Positions 39,808 through 50,805 of a DNA stretch of 64,000 nt are shown here, one piece after another. Location of the stretch: NCBI GenBank assembly GCA_003223395.1, contig QHUZ01000020.1, positions 1 through 64,000 of the forward strand. The letters are read 5' to 3'. A program made the translations under genes and the position numbers. A model generated the notes under the pieces. That model saw only the letters and a list, made by a program, of their open reading frames with translations. It was not told the DNA's origin and did not search any database. This DNA comes from Gemmatimonadota bacterium. GTDB lineage: Bacteria; Gemmatimonadota; Gemmatimonadetes; Gemmatimonadales; GWC2-71-9. Numbering within the stretch: position 1 is the first letter of the stretch; each line of letters opens with the position of its first letter.

Positions 39808-41208
39808 ATGTACGCGCTCACCCTCCTGCTCGCACTCACGGCACAGCGTCCCGATTCGCTCGCCGCACAAGTGCGCGAATACGTCGCCGTCGATACGTCG
39901 TTACTCGCGTTGACGCACGTCCTGTTGGTCGATGGAACGGGCGGCGCGCCCAAATCCGATCAGACGATCGTCATCCGCGCCGGCCGGATCGCGACCGTGG
40001 GCCCGGCGGCGGCGGTGCCGATCCCTGCGGGCGCACGCATCATGGACATGAATGGGTCCACCGTCATTCCCGGCATCATCGGCATGCACGACCATCTGTT
40101 CTATACCGCCGCCGGTGGCCGCGCCGTGCAGATGTCGTATACCGGACCGCGGCTGTATCTGGGGTCGGGGGTCACGACGATCCGTACCACCGGCAGCCGG
40201 GCGCCGTACGCCGAGATCAATCTGAAGGACGCGATCGACCACGGTTTGGCGCCGGGGCCGCGCATCCATCTCACGGCGCCGTACATCACGGGCGAACACG
40301 GCGGCGGCGCGATGGCGATCCTGAGCTCGCCGGAGGCGGCGCGCCGCTTTGTAGCGTACTGGGCGGCGGAAGGCGCGACGTGGATCAAGGCGTACACGGA
40401 CATTCGTCGCGCCGAGCTGGGTGCGGCAATTCAAGAGGCGCACCGGCGCGGCATCAAAGTCACCGGCCATCTCTGCTCCGTGAGTTTCCAGGAGGCGGTG
40501 TCGCTCGGCATCGACAACCTGGAGCATGGCATGCTGACCGCGTCGGACTTCACGACCGGGAGGCCGGCGGACGTCTGTCCGGTCAACCTGATGGCGCAGA
40601 TCAGCGCGTCGGACCCCAAGGGGAACGCCGGGCAGGCCACGATTCAGTCGCTCGTGCAGCACCACGTGTCGATGACCTCCACCCTGGCGGTCTACGAGCC
40701 GTTCGTAGCCGGTCGTCCGACGAGAGATGAGCGCACGTTGCAGGCGATGGATCCCGAAGTCCGCGACAACTACCTCAAGATGCGCCAGCAGATCGACTCG
40801 AGCGGCACCGGCTGGGTTTCCTTGCCGGCGTTCAAGAACGCGATGGCGTTCGAGCGCGAGTTCGTCGCCGCGGGCGGCCTCATGGCGGCCGGTGTGGATC
40901 CGACAGGCATCGGCGGCGCGCTCGCCGGATTCGGCGATCAGCGCAACTACGAGCTGTTCATCGAAGCGGGGTTCACGCCCGCTCAGGCGATTCAGATCAT
41001 GACGCTAAATGGCGCGAGGATTCTCGGTGTGCAGCAGACGCTTGGGACCGTCGAGTCCGGCAAGCTGGCGGACCTCGTGGTACTGCGCGGCGACCTGACG
41101 GCGGACCCGTCGGCGATCCGCAGCCCCACGATTGTTTTTAAGGATGGGGTCGGCTACGATTCTGCCAAGTTGATTGCCTCGGTGCAGGGCAGGGTCGGCG
41201 TCAACTAA
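39808..41208 (+). CDS. Secreted amidohydrolase family protein
   Basis: TVIPGIIGMHDHLFYT; GHLCSV, LEHGM; GRILGV-like AILGVQQTLGTVESGKLADLVVL. Confidence 0.9.
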   Translation: MYALTLLLALTAQRPDSLAAQVREYVAVDTSLLALTHVLLVDGTGGAPKSDQTIVIRAGRIATVGPAAAVPIPAGARIMDMNGSTVIPGIIGMHDHLFYTAAGGRAVQMSYTGPRLYLGSGVTTIRTTGSRAPYAEINLKDAIDHGLAPGPRIHLTAPYITGEHGGGAMAILSSPEAARRFVAYWAAEGATWIKAYTDIRRAELGAAIQEAHRRGIKVTGHLCSVSFQEAVSLGIDNLEHGMLTASDFTTGRPADVCPVNLMAQISASDPKGNAGQATIQSLVQHHVSMTSTLAVYEPFVAGRPTRDERTLQAMDPEVRDNYLKMRQQIDSSGTGWVSLPAFKNAMAFEREFVAAGGLMAAGVDPTGIGGALAGFGDQRNYELFIEAGFTPAQAIQIMTLNGARILGVQQTLGTVESGKLADLVVLRGDLTADPSAIRSPTIVFKDGVGYDSAKLIASVQGRVGVN

Positions 41209-41215
41209 GACGTGT

Positions 41216-41290
41216 GGCAGGGTAGCTCAGCCTGGTGAGAGCACGGCACTCATAATGCCGGGGTCGTGGGTTCGAATCCCACCCCTGCTA
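41216..41290 (+). tRNA. tRNA-Met (anticodon CAT), elongator-type
   Basis: Cloverleaf: acceptor GGCAGGG/CCCTGCT, D-stem GCTC/GAGC, anticodon arm CGGCA-CTCATAA-TGCCG, T-arm GTGGG-TTCGAAT-CCCAC; CCA not encoded. Confidence 0.93.
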
Positions 41291-41372
41291 TTTTCGAACA
41301 GTAGTGGCCTACCGCCCTTCGGCCCCGCGCATCAAATTGGGACCCTGCCATCTACCCCAAAAGGGGGCCGTC

Positions 41373-41894
41373 ATGACGTTTCGCGTCCTACTGCTCGTTG
41401 TCGGAGCAGCGTGTACCGCCGCATTTCCCGCGCGAGCCCAAAAACGAGGCTCGTTCGAGATCGGCGGGTTCGCTGCCTATCTCAACGCCGACAACTCTCT
41501 CCCTGTCGACAACGCGCTTGGCTTCGGTGGGCGCCTCGGCGTGAACCCGTTGTCGTTCCTCGCGGTCGAAGTGGACATCGCGAGCGCCTCGAAGAGCGGT
41601 GCTGGCTATCGGCCCCTGCACGTGTGGCTCGTCTACGACGTGCCGTCCACGAGTCGCGCCGAGGTGTTCGCGGGGATCGGGTTCGTGCGGAATACCTACA
41701 CCGGGGCGTACAAAGCGAACGACAGTGGCGTAGCGGGGCAGGTTGGTTTGCGGCAACGGTTCGGGAAGATTCTCGCGATGCGGCTCGACGGGCACGCGGA
41801 TTTCATGCCGAGCGCCGCGAACAAATCCTACCTGGTCAGCTTCAACGGCAACTGGGGGATTGGGATTGGTGTCAGCGCGTTGTTGAACCGATAG
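41373..41894 (+). CDS. Outer-membrane beta-barrel-like secreted protein
   Basis: Signal peptide; alternating pattern FEIGGFAAYLNADNSLPVDNALGFGGRLGVN. Confidence 0.7.
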   Translation: MTFRVLLLVVGAACTAAFPARAQKRGSFEIGGFAAYLNADNSLPVDNALGFGGRLGVNPLSFLAVEVDIASASKSGAGYRPLHVWLVYDVPSTSRAEVFAGIGFVRNTYTGAYKANDSGVAGQVGLRQRFGKILAMRLDGHADFMPSAANKSYLVSFNGNWGIGIGVSALLNR

Positions 41895-41906
41895 ATCACT
41901 TCGCAA

Positions 41907-41966
41907 CGAACGCCTGCAGGTTGCGTTCGGGTAGGGGCGCGGCAAGCTGCGCCCCTAGTTTTTTTT
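41907..41966 (+). terminator. Hairpin CGAACGC/GCGTTCG, palindrome variant and T8 run between convergent genes
   Basis: GTAGGGGCGCGGCAAGCTGCGCCCCTAG followed by tttttttt. Confidence 0.75.
41931..41958. repeat. Variant copy of 28-bp palindrome (GTAGGGGCGCGGCAAGCTGCGCCCCTAG)
   Basis: Same arms as 3012-3039 with changed centre and last base. Confidence 0.9.
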
Positions 41967-42554
41967 CCAAACCACCGGCTTGATGGTGCGCGACATCTCG
42001 GCGGCCACCTGCTGCGCCTCCTGGAGCTTTGCCTCGTACTCGACACGCCACTCCGCGGGCATGTTGGCGCGGAAATACGCCGCCGTGAGCAGCTCACCCC
42101 GCGCGTCGGCACCGGCCGCGGCGCCGGGCCCGACCGCGACCACATCACCCAGGAACAAGGTCGAGCTGCCGGTATCCATCACGTTGACGATGCGGCACTC
42201 GAAATGCGCGAAACATTCGTCGAGCACCGGCACGCCCAGGACGCCGCGATGGTGCGGCAGTCCCTCGAGCTTGTTGCGATCGCGTCCGCTGACGAAGCCG
42301 AGGCGCCGCACGACATCGAACTGCTTGGTATGCAGCAGATGCATGGCGAAGCGCCCCGTCTCGAAGATCATGTCGTGGCTGTAATTGAACTTGTGGATGT
42401 ACACGGATACCCGTGGAACGGACGGCACAATCGAGGCGCGGACCGCGGCATCGGAGATCATGCCGTTCTCCTTGCCGTTGCGCTCGGATGTGATGGCGAC
42501 GACCGGGGATGTGAGATTGCGCAGGAGTTGGTATGTCAGGCCGGGCTCAAGCAT
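41955..42554 (-). CDS. Flavin reductase family protein (FMN-binding split barrel)
   Basis: NLTSPVVAITSERNGKENGMISDAAVRASIVPSVPRVSVYIHK. Confidence 0.85.
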   Translation of the reverse strand: MLEPGLTYQLLRNLTSPVVAITSERNGKENGMISDAAVRASIVPSVPRVSVYIHKFNYSHDMIFETGRFAMHLLHTKQFDVVRRLGFVSGRDRNKLEGLPHHRGVLGVPVLDECFAHFECRIVNVMDTGSSTLFLGDVVAVGPGAAAGADARGELLTAAYFRANMPAEWRVEYEAKLQEAQQVAAEMSRTIKPVVWKKN

Positions 42555-42566
42555 ACTTCAAGATAC

Positions 42567-43946
42567 ATGACGACTAGTGCCTCGCTGCCGACGCGCGTGC
42601 TGGCGCACATCCGCGAGAATCGCCTCTTCCGCGAGCCTGGGGAGGCGCTCGTCGCGGTTTCTGGAGGAGTGGATTCCGTAGCCTTGCTCGATTTGCTGAG
42701 CGACACGGCGAGCGAGCTCGGATTGTCCCTCGTAGTCGCCCACGTCGATCATGGTATTCAGTCCGACAGTCCGACCGTCCGACAGTCCGTCGCCGCTCTG
42801 GCGGAGAAGTACGCACTGCCATTCGAGAGCACAGAACTCAAACTCGGGCCTGACGCCACGGAAACGGAAGCACGACGCGCACGCTACGCCTGGCTGCATG
42901 ACGTGCAGCGCCGCCGCGGCGCGAAATACATCGTAACGGCGCATCATGAAGACGATCAGGTCGAGACGATCCTGCTGCGCGGGCTGCGCGGCAGCGCGCC
43001 CGCCGGTCTCGCAGGAATTTCCCCGCGCGGTCGTGGCGGGCTGGTGCGACCGCTGTTGCCGTTCACGCGCAGCGAGCTCGTCGCCCACGTCGCGGAGCAC
43101 GGCCTGCCCGTCTACGAGGATCCTGCGAATCGCGACCCCCGGCACCTCCGCTCCTGGGTCCGCACGACGCTGCTGCCGTTACTGAACGAGCGCCTCGGCG
43201 CACGGCTGCGGCGCGATCTGCTGGAGCAGGGTCGTCATGCGGCCAGCGATCGTCGTGCCTGGGATCGCATGTTGGATATCGTGCCGGAGTTAGCGCTCAG
43301 CGTGCAGGGAACGACGTTCACCGTTGCCCGCGCGAGTGTGTGCGGCTATGATAACGCATTGTCTGTCGCGCTGTTGCGCGCCGCGGCCCGCAGAGTAGGA
43401 CTCGTGCTGGGGCCGACGCGAGCGCGGCAGCTCGTGGCATTCGCGCAACGCCCCTCCGGCCGCCGTCTGCCGTTGGGCGACGGGTGGTCGGCCGAAGTGG
43501 CGTTCGATCAGTTGCGAGTCGGTCGCGCCGCGGCCCACGCGGTCGATTGCGCGCTCGAGCGGGTTTGGCCGAGTGGCGAGCGGGGCAGCGCGCGGTTCGG
43601 TGAGTTCGAGATTGCCTGGGCGCCCGCGTCGGCGCCCGCGCAGATCGAGCGCGCGACGTGGACGACGTGGCTGGACAGCGCCGCGTGGGAACTGCGGCGG
43701 CCGGCGCGCGGGGATTCGCTGGTGCCGCTGGGCGGTGTAGGACATCGGCCGCTCCGGCGCTTATTAATGGAAGCGCGGGTCCCGCGCAGCGCGCGGCCGA
43801 GCTATCCCGTGGTGAGTAGAGGGGCGACCATTCTCTGGGTGCCCGGCATCTGTCGCAGTGCGGCAGGCGTGCCGGCGCCTGGAACTCGAGCGGTGAGGTT
43901 GGATGTTATCGAGTGCGGCTCGGCTGAATCAGACGGGGGGGCGTGA
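42567..43946 (+). CDS. tilS: tRNA(Ile)-lysidine synthase
   Basis: VAVSGGVDSVALLDLL; HVDHG; ARYAWLHDVQRRRGAKYIVTAHHEDDQVETILLRGLRGS. Confidence 0.95.
   Translation: MTTSASLPTRVLAHIRENRLFREPGEALVAVSGGVDSVALLDLLSDTASELGLSLVVAHVDHGIQSDSPTVRQSVAALAEKYALPFESTELKLGPDATETEARRARYAWLHDVQRRRGAKYIVTAHHEDDQVETILLRGLRGSAPAGLAGISPRGRGGLVRPLLPFTRSELVAHVAEHGLPVYEDPANRDPRHLRSWVRTTLLPLLNERLGARLRRDLLEQGRHAASDRRAWDRMLDIVPELALSVQGTTFTVARASVCGYDNALSVALLRAAARRVGLVLGPTRARQLVAFAQRPSGRRLPLGDGWSAEVAFDQLRVGRAAAHAVDCALERVWPSGERGSARFGEFEIAWAPASAPAQIERATWTTWLDSAAWELRRPARGDSLVPLGGVGHRPLRRLLMEARVPRSARPSYPVVSRGATILWVPGICRSAAGVPAPGTRAVRLDVIECGSAESDGGA
42761..42792. repeat. 8-bp tandem repeat (gtccgaca gtccgacc gtccgaca gtccgtcg) inside tilS
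   Basis: Direct reading. Confidence 0.9.
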
Positions 43947-44457
43947 ACTCAAGCGCATCGTCTTCGATGAGGAGGCGATCGCGGAGCGAGTGCAGAGCCT
44001 GGGCCGCGAAATCACGGCGGCGTACCCCGATGGCGAGCTGCTGGTGCTGGGCCTCCTCAAGGGCAGCTTCATCTTCTTGAGCGATCTCGTGCGAAAGATC
44101 GATCGGCCGTTGCAGGTCGATTTCATCGTTGCATCGAGCTACGGCGAAGGAACGGTGTCGAGCGGGAACGTCCGGCTGGTGTATGATCCGGAAACGGAGC
44201 TGGCCGGCAAGCACATCCTGCTGGTGGAAGACATCGTCGACACCGGCAAGACGCTGAACAAGCTGGTCGCGCTGCTCACGCAGCGGCGGCCGCGCAGTCT
44301 GGAGATCTGTGCGCTGTTGCACAAACATGTGGCTCAACACTTGGAGCTGGAGGCGAAATTCCTGGGATTCGACGCCCCGACGCTGTTCCTGGTCGGCTAT
44401 GGGCTCGATCACGCGGAAAACTTCCGGCACCTTCCTTATATCGCGAGTCTGACGTAG
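43903..44457 (+). CDS. hpt: Hypoxanthine phosphoribosyltransferase
   Basis: [37 protein letters not shown]; overlaps tilS end. Confidence 0.95.
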   Translation: MLSSAARLNQTGGRELKRIVFDEEAIAERVQSLGREITAAYPDGELLVLGLLKGSFIFLSDLVRKIDRPLQVDFIVASSYGEGTVSSGNVRLVYDPETELAGKHILLVEDIVDTGKTLNKLVALLTQRRPRSLEICALLHKHVAQHLELEAKFLGFDAPTLFLVGYGLDHAENFRHLPYIASLT

Positions 44458-46442
<1,985 letters not shown>

Positions 46443-46446
<4 letters not shown>

Positions 46447-47717
46447 CCGCCTCTCCTCCAGCCGCCGACCTCTCCAAGCTCCGGATCAATCGCGACGACC
46501 CGCCGCCCGCGGTGAAGCGGGCGCTGCGTCGCGTACTCTGGTTGGTGGGCGCTGCTGTCCTGATCGTCGCCGTCGTGGTGGTTATTGGGCGACGTGGCGG
46601 CGCGGTGCCGGTGCAGGTCGTCACCGTAACTACGGCGGCGCATGGCGGCGAGGGGGCGGCGGGGGGCGGCAACAGCGGCTCCGTTGCCGTCGTGGCGAAC
46701 GGTTACGTGGTCGCGCGCACGAAGGCCGCCGTGTCCGCGAAAATCCCCGGTCGGCTCGCCGTGCTCAACGTCAGCGAAGGCTCGCGCGTGGAGAAAGGCG
46801 CGATCATCGCCCGGCTCGACAACGCCGACTACGCCGCGGCAGTCGGCCAGGCGGAAGCCGAACTCGCGAGCGCCAAAGCGACGCTGATCGAAACGCAATC
46901 CGACCGCGATCAGCTGCAGCGCGAATTCGTTCGAGTTCGCGATATCCGTGCTCAGAATCCCAATCTCGTCTCGCCGCAGGATGTCGAGAACGCCGACAGC
47001 AAGGCGCGCCAGGCGGACGCGCGGGTCAGCGCGCAGCAGGCGCGTGTGGATGCCGCGGGCGCGGGACTGCGTGTCGCGCAGGCGAATCTCGAGAACACCT
47101 ACATCCGCGCGCCGTTCGGCGGCACCGTGCTGCGCAAAGAGGCGGAGGTCGGGGAAGTCGTCGCGCCATCGGTGGGCGGTGGGTTGACGCGCGGCGCCGT
47201 CGTCACGATGGCCGACCTCGCGACGCTCGAGGTGGAAGTGGACGTCAACGAGGCCTACATCGCACGCATTCAGGGCGGGCAGCAGGCGCGCATTACGCTC
47301 GACGCGTACCCCGATACGTCATTCCGTGGCACGGTGCGGCAGGTCGTGCCGACCGCCGATCGCCAACGCGCGACGGTGCAGGTGAAAGTCGCGATCGTCG
47401 ATCGCGATCCGCGCATCCTCACCGAAATGGGCGCGAAGGTCGAGTTCCTCGAGGCGCCGCGCGCCGCTCCGGCCGGATCCCCGCCGGTGGTCGAGCGACC
47501 GCGGATCATGGTGCCGGCCGCGGCCGTCCGTTCCGAGGACGGCCGCCCCGTGGTCTGGCTCGTCCGTGACGGACGGTTACAGAAGCGTGACGTTGACGCA
47601 GGTCCGGTCAGCGGTAATTTCCGCGAGATTCGTTCCGGTCTCTCTGGTGGCGAGCAGCTATTGGTCGGTGGTGTTGAAACTCCGCGTGAAGGTCAACGCG
47701 TTAAGATCGGGCAGTAA
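46443..47717 (+). CDS. Efflux periplasmic adaptor (membrane fusion protein, MacA/RND-type)
   Basis: GYVVARTKAAVSAKIPGRLAVLNVSEGSRVEKGAIIARLDNADY; ENTYIRAPFGGTVLRKEAEVGEVVAP. Confidence 0.9.
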
Positions 47718-47740
47718 TTCGGGCATGAGATCCGTTGTTT

Positions 47741-47768
47741 GTAGGGGCGCAGCATGCTGCGCCCCTAC
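47741..47768. repeat. 28-bp perfect palindrome (copy identical to 3012-3039)
   Basis: GTAGGGGCGCAGCATGCTGCGCCCCTAC. Confidence 0.95.
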
Positions 47769-47797
47769 CCATCAGCAATCCTGAAACCGGGCACACC

Positions 47798-48499
47798 ATG
47801 GCGCTAGTCGAAATCCGCGACGTCTACAAGTCATTCCAGCGCGACACCCAGCGCATTGACGTCTTCACCGGCCTCACCATCGACATGGAGGCGGGTAGCT
47901 TCACCGCCCTGATGGGGCCGTCGGGCTCCGGGAAGTCGACGCTGCTCAACCTCATCGCCGGGCTGGACAAGCCCACGAGCGGCGTGGTGCGCGTGGCCGG
48001 CGCGGAGGTGAGCGCGATGAGCCCGGGCGAGCTCGCCGCCTGGCGGGCGCGCAACATCGGGTTCGTGTTCCAGTCGTTCAACTTGCTGCCGGTGCTGACG
48101 GCCTATCAGAACGTGGAGCTACCGCTGCTGCTCACGCATCTGTCGGGGAAAGAGCGCGTCGAGCGCGTCCGCATCGCGCTCGACGTCGTGGGGCTCGGAG
48201 ACCGCGGCGATCACTATCCGCGCCAGCTGTCGGGTGGCCAGGAGCAGCGGACGGCGATCGCGCGGGCCATCGTCGCCGATCCCACCGTGATACTGCTCGA
48301 TGAGCCGACGGGGCAGCTCGACGCCAAGAGCTCGCAGGAAGTGCTGACGCTGCTGCAGCGGCTCAACAAAGAGTTCAACAAGACGATTGTGATCGTGACC
48401 CACGACGCGCACGCCGCCGAGCGGGCGAAAATGACGCTGCACCTCGAGAAGGGCGATCTCGTCGAGAAGCGCGCAGCGGTGAGCGGGGCGGCGCGGTGA
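47798..48499 (+). CDS. ABC transporter ATP-binding protein (MacB/LolD type)
   Basis: MGPSGSGKSTLLNLIAGLDKPTSG; QLSGGQEQRTAIARAI. Confidence 0.95.
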   Translation: MALVEIRDVYKSFQRDTQRIDVFTGLTIDMEAGSFTALMGPSGSGKSTLLNLIAGLDKPTSGVVRVAGAEVSAMSPGELAAWRARNIGFVFQSFNLLPVLTAYQNVELPLLLTHLSGKERVERVRIALDVVGLGDRGDHYPRQLSGGQEQRTAIARAIVADPTVILLDEPTGQLDAKSSQEVLTLLQRLNKEFNKTIVIVTHDAHAAERAKMTLHLEKGDLVEKRAAVSGAAR

Positions 48500-49641
48500 A
48501 GTACTGGCACCTGGTCACCGCGAATCTGCGGCGTCACAAGCTCCGGACGGCCCTCACGATCCTCAGCGTCGCGCTGGCGTTGTTTCTGTTCGCCTCGCTC
48601 CGCTCGGTGGTCACGACTCTGCACACGAATTCCCAGTTCGGGGGCGCGCGCCGCCTCGTGGCGATGAACAAGACCGGCATCGTGTTCATCCTGCCGGTTT
48701 CGTATGCCAACAAGATCAAGGGCTTGAGAGGCGTGCGCAGCGTCAGCTGGGCGAACTGGTTCGGCGGCAAGTATGGCGAGAACGCCCGGGACTTCTTCCC
48801 GAAGTTCGCGATCGATCCTGAGTCGTACCTCGGCATGTATCCGGAGATCAAACTCCCAGAGGATCAGAAGCAGGCGTTTCTCCGCGAACGCACCGCGGCG
48901 CTCGTCGGGAAGGGCATCGCCGACAAGTTTGGCTGGAAGGTCGACCAAAACATCACGATTCAGGGAACGATCTTCCCCGGCGACTGGACGTTCACGATCC
49001 GCGGCATCTACGAGCCCAGCGATCCCGCGATCGGTGACAACGTGATGTTCTTCCATCACGAGTACTTCGACGAGCGGCTCGGACACGCGGGCATCGCGGG
49101 GTGGTTCGTCGTCGAGATCAACAACGCCGACAGCGCTGCCGCTGTCGCCAAAGAGATCGACGACCAATTCCAGAATTCGAGCGCGGCCACGAAGACCGGT
49201 ACGGAAAAGGAGTTCCAGGCCGGTTTCGCGACCATGCTCGGGAACGTCAGCCTGCTGATGGGCGCGATCGGCACCGCGGTCGTCTTCGCGATCCTGCTCA
49301 TCACCGCGAACGCGATGATGATGAGCGCCAGCGAACGCACCGGCGAGGTCGCCGTGATGAAGACGATCGGGTTTTCCAACCGTACCGTCTTCACCCTGGT
49401 GCTGGTCGAAGCGGGGGTGATCGCGCTCGCCGGCGCGGTGATCGGGCTTGGCGTAGCCAAAGGTTTCTATCCGTTGATCAAGTTCCAGGGCTTCGGCTTC
49501 CTCCCCGGCTTCAACGTCACGCCGCTGACCATGCTCTGGGGCCTGCTCCTCGCCCTTGGCCTGATGCTGGCGAGCGGACTGGTGCCGGCCATGCGCGCGG
49601 CGCGCCTGCCCATCGTCCAGGCACTGCGGAGAGTCGAATGA
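48496..49641 (+). CDS. ABC transporter permease (FtsX/MacB family)
   Basis: NLRRHKLRTALTILSVALALFLF; four-TM MacB topology. Confidence 0.9.
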   Translation: MKYWHLVTANLRRHKLRTALTILSVALALFLFASLRSVVTTLHTNSQFGGARRLVAMNKTGIVFILPVSYANKIKGLRGVRSVSWANWFGGKYGENARDFFPKFAIDPESYLGMYPEIKLPEDQKQAFLRERTAALVGKGIADKFGWKVDQNITIQGTIFPGDWTFTIRGIYEPSDPAIGDNVMFFHHEYFDERLGHAGIAGWFVVEINNADSAAAVAKEIDDQFQNSSAATKTGTEKEFQAGFATMLGNVSLLMGAIGTAVVFAILLITANAMMMSASERTGEVAVMKTIGFSNRTVFTLVLVEAGVIALAGAVIGLGVAKGFYPLIKFQGFGFLPGFNVTPLTMLWGLLLALGLMLASGLVPAMRAARLPIVQALRRVE

Positions 49642-50798
49642 TTCCGCTGGTCTACAACGCGCGCAGTATGATGCAACGGCCCGTCTCGACGACGTTCACG
49701 GCCGTGGGGATCGCGCTGGTCGTGGCCGTTTTCATCGGCATGCTCGCGTTGGGGCAGGGGTTGCGGGCGGCGCTCGCCCGCACCGGCTCCGACCGCAACG
49801 CGCTCGTACTTCGCAAGGGCGCCGATTCCGAGCTGGCGAGCGGCATTGGGCGCGACGCCGCGCGGGTACTCGCCGCATCGCCACACGTCGCGACCGGGAC
49901 GGACGGCCGGCCGCTGCTGAGTCCGGAGGTGTACGTGTTGGTCCCGCTCCCCCGGCCCAACAACCCCACGGCCGTCGCGAACGTCGTGGTCCGCGGCGTC
50001 AGCGACCAGGCCTGGTCGGTGCGCTCCAACATTCAGCTCGTCGCGGGCAATCGGCCGACCTCGGGACGCATGGAAATTTGCGTCGGTCGCAAGTTGCTCG
50101 GCCGGTTCGAGCACCTCGACATCGGAGCGTCGCTCCACTTCGCGGGGCGCGACTGGACGGTGGTGTGCCATTTCTCTGCCGCGGGGTCGGCGTTCGAGTC
50201 CGAAATCTGGGCCGAGAACGAGCAAGTCATGCCGCTGTTCCGCGGAGAAGTGTTCCAATCGATCACGTTCCGGCTCAAGGACGCCGGCGCATTCGACGAC
50301 GCGAAGCGCGCGCTCGAGGCCGATCCCCAGCTGGGGGTGGATGTCCACCGCGAGTCCGACTTCTACGCGAAGCAGGTCGGCATTCTGGGTATCATGCTGA
50401 GCGTGCTCGCGTTCGGCGTCACCGGGATCATGGCGGTGGGCGCGATCTTTGGAGCCGTGAACACGATGTACGCCGCGGTGGCCGCGCGCACGCCGGAGAT
50501 CGCCGTGTTGTTGACCGTCGGGTTCCGGCCACGCCAGGTGTTGTTGAGCTTCCTGGCGGAATGCTTGTTGATCGCCACCGTCGGCGCGGTCTTGGGTGCG
50601 TTACTCGCACTCCCCGTCAACGGCATCGTGACGAGTACGACCAACTGGACGAGCTTCAGCGAGATTGCCTTTAGCTTCCGCGTAACCCCCCTCCTGTTGC
50701 TGCTCGGCATCGCATTCGGCGTCGTGATGGGAGTTGTCGGAGGTTTCTTCCCAGCGTGGCGGGCGTCCCGTCTGCGCGTCATACAAGCCCTGCGGTAG
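49638..50798 (+). CDS. ABC transporter permease (FtsX/MacB family)
   Basis: YNARSMMQRPVSTTFTAVGIALVVAVFIGMLALGQGL; C-terminal PAWRASRLRVIQALR. Confidence 0.9.
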   Translation: MIPLVYNARSMMQRPVSTTFTAVGIALVVAVFIGMLALGQGLRAALARTGSDRNALVLRKGADSELASGIGRDAARVLAASPHVATGTDGRPLLSPEVYVLVPLPRPNNPTAVANVVVRGVSDQAWSVRSNIQLVAGNRPTSGRMEICVGRKLLGRFEHLDIGASLHFAGRDWTVVCHFSAAGSAFESEIWAENEQVMPLFRGEVFQSITFRLKDAGAFDDAKRALEADPQLGVDVHRESDFYAKQVGILGIMLSVLAFGVTGIMAVGAIFGAVNTMYAAVAARTPEIAVLLTVGFRPRQVLLSFLAECLLIATVGAVLGALLALPVNGIVTSTTNWTSFSEIAFSFRVTPLLLLLGIAFGVVMGVVGGFFPAWRASRLRVIQALR

Positions 50799-50805
50799 TC
50801 GTTCC

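Noticed and set aside
47735-47797. Upstream start of the ABC ATPase ORF (MFVGAQHAAPL...)
   Set aside because: This segment is translation of the 28-bp palindrome; ATG 47798 gives the normal MALVEIRDVYKSF start.
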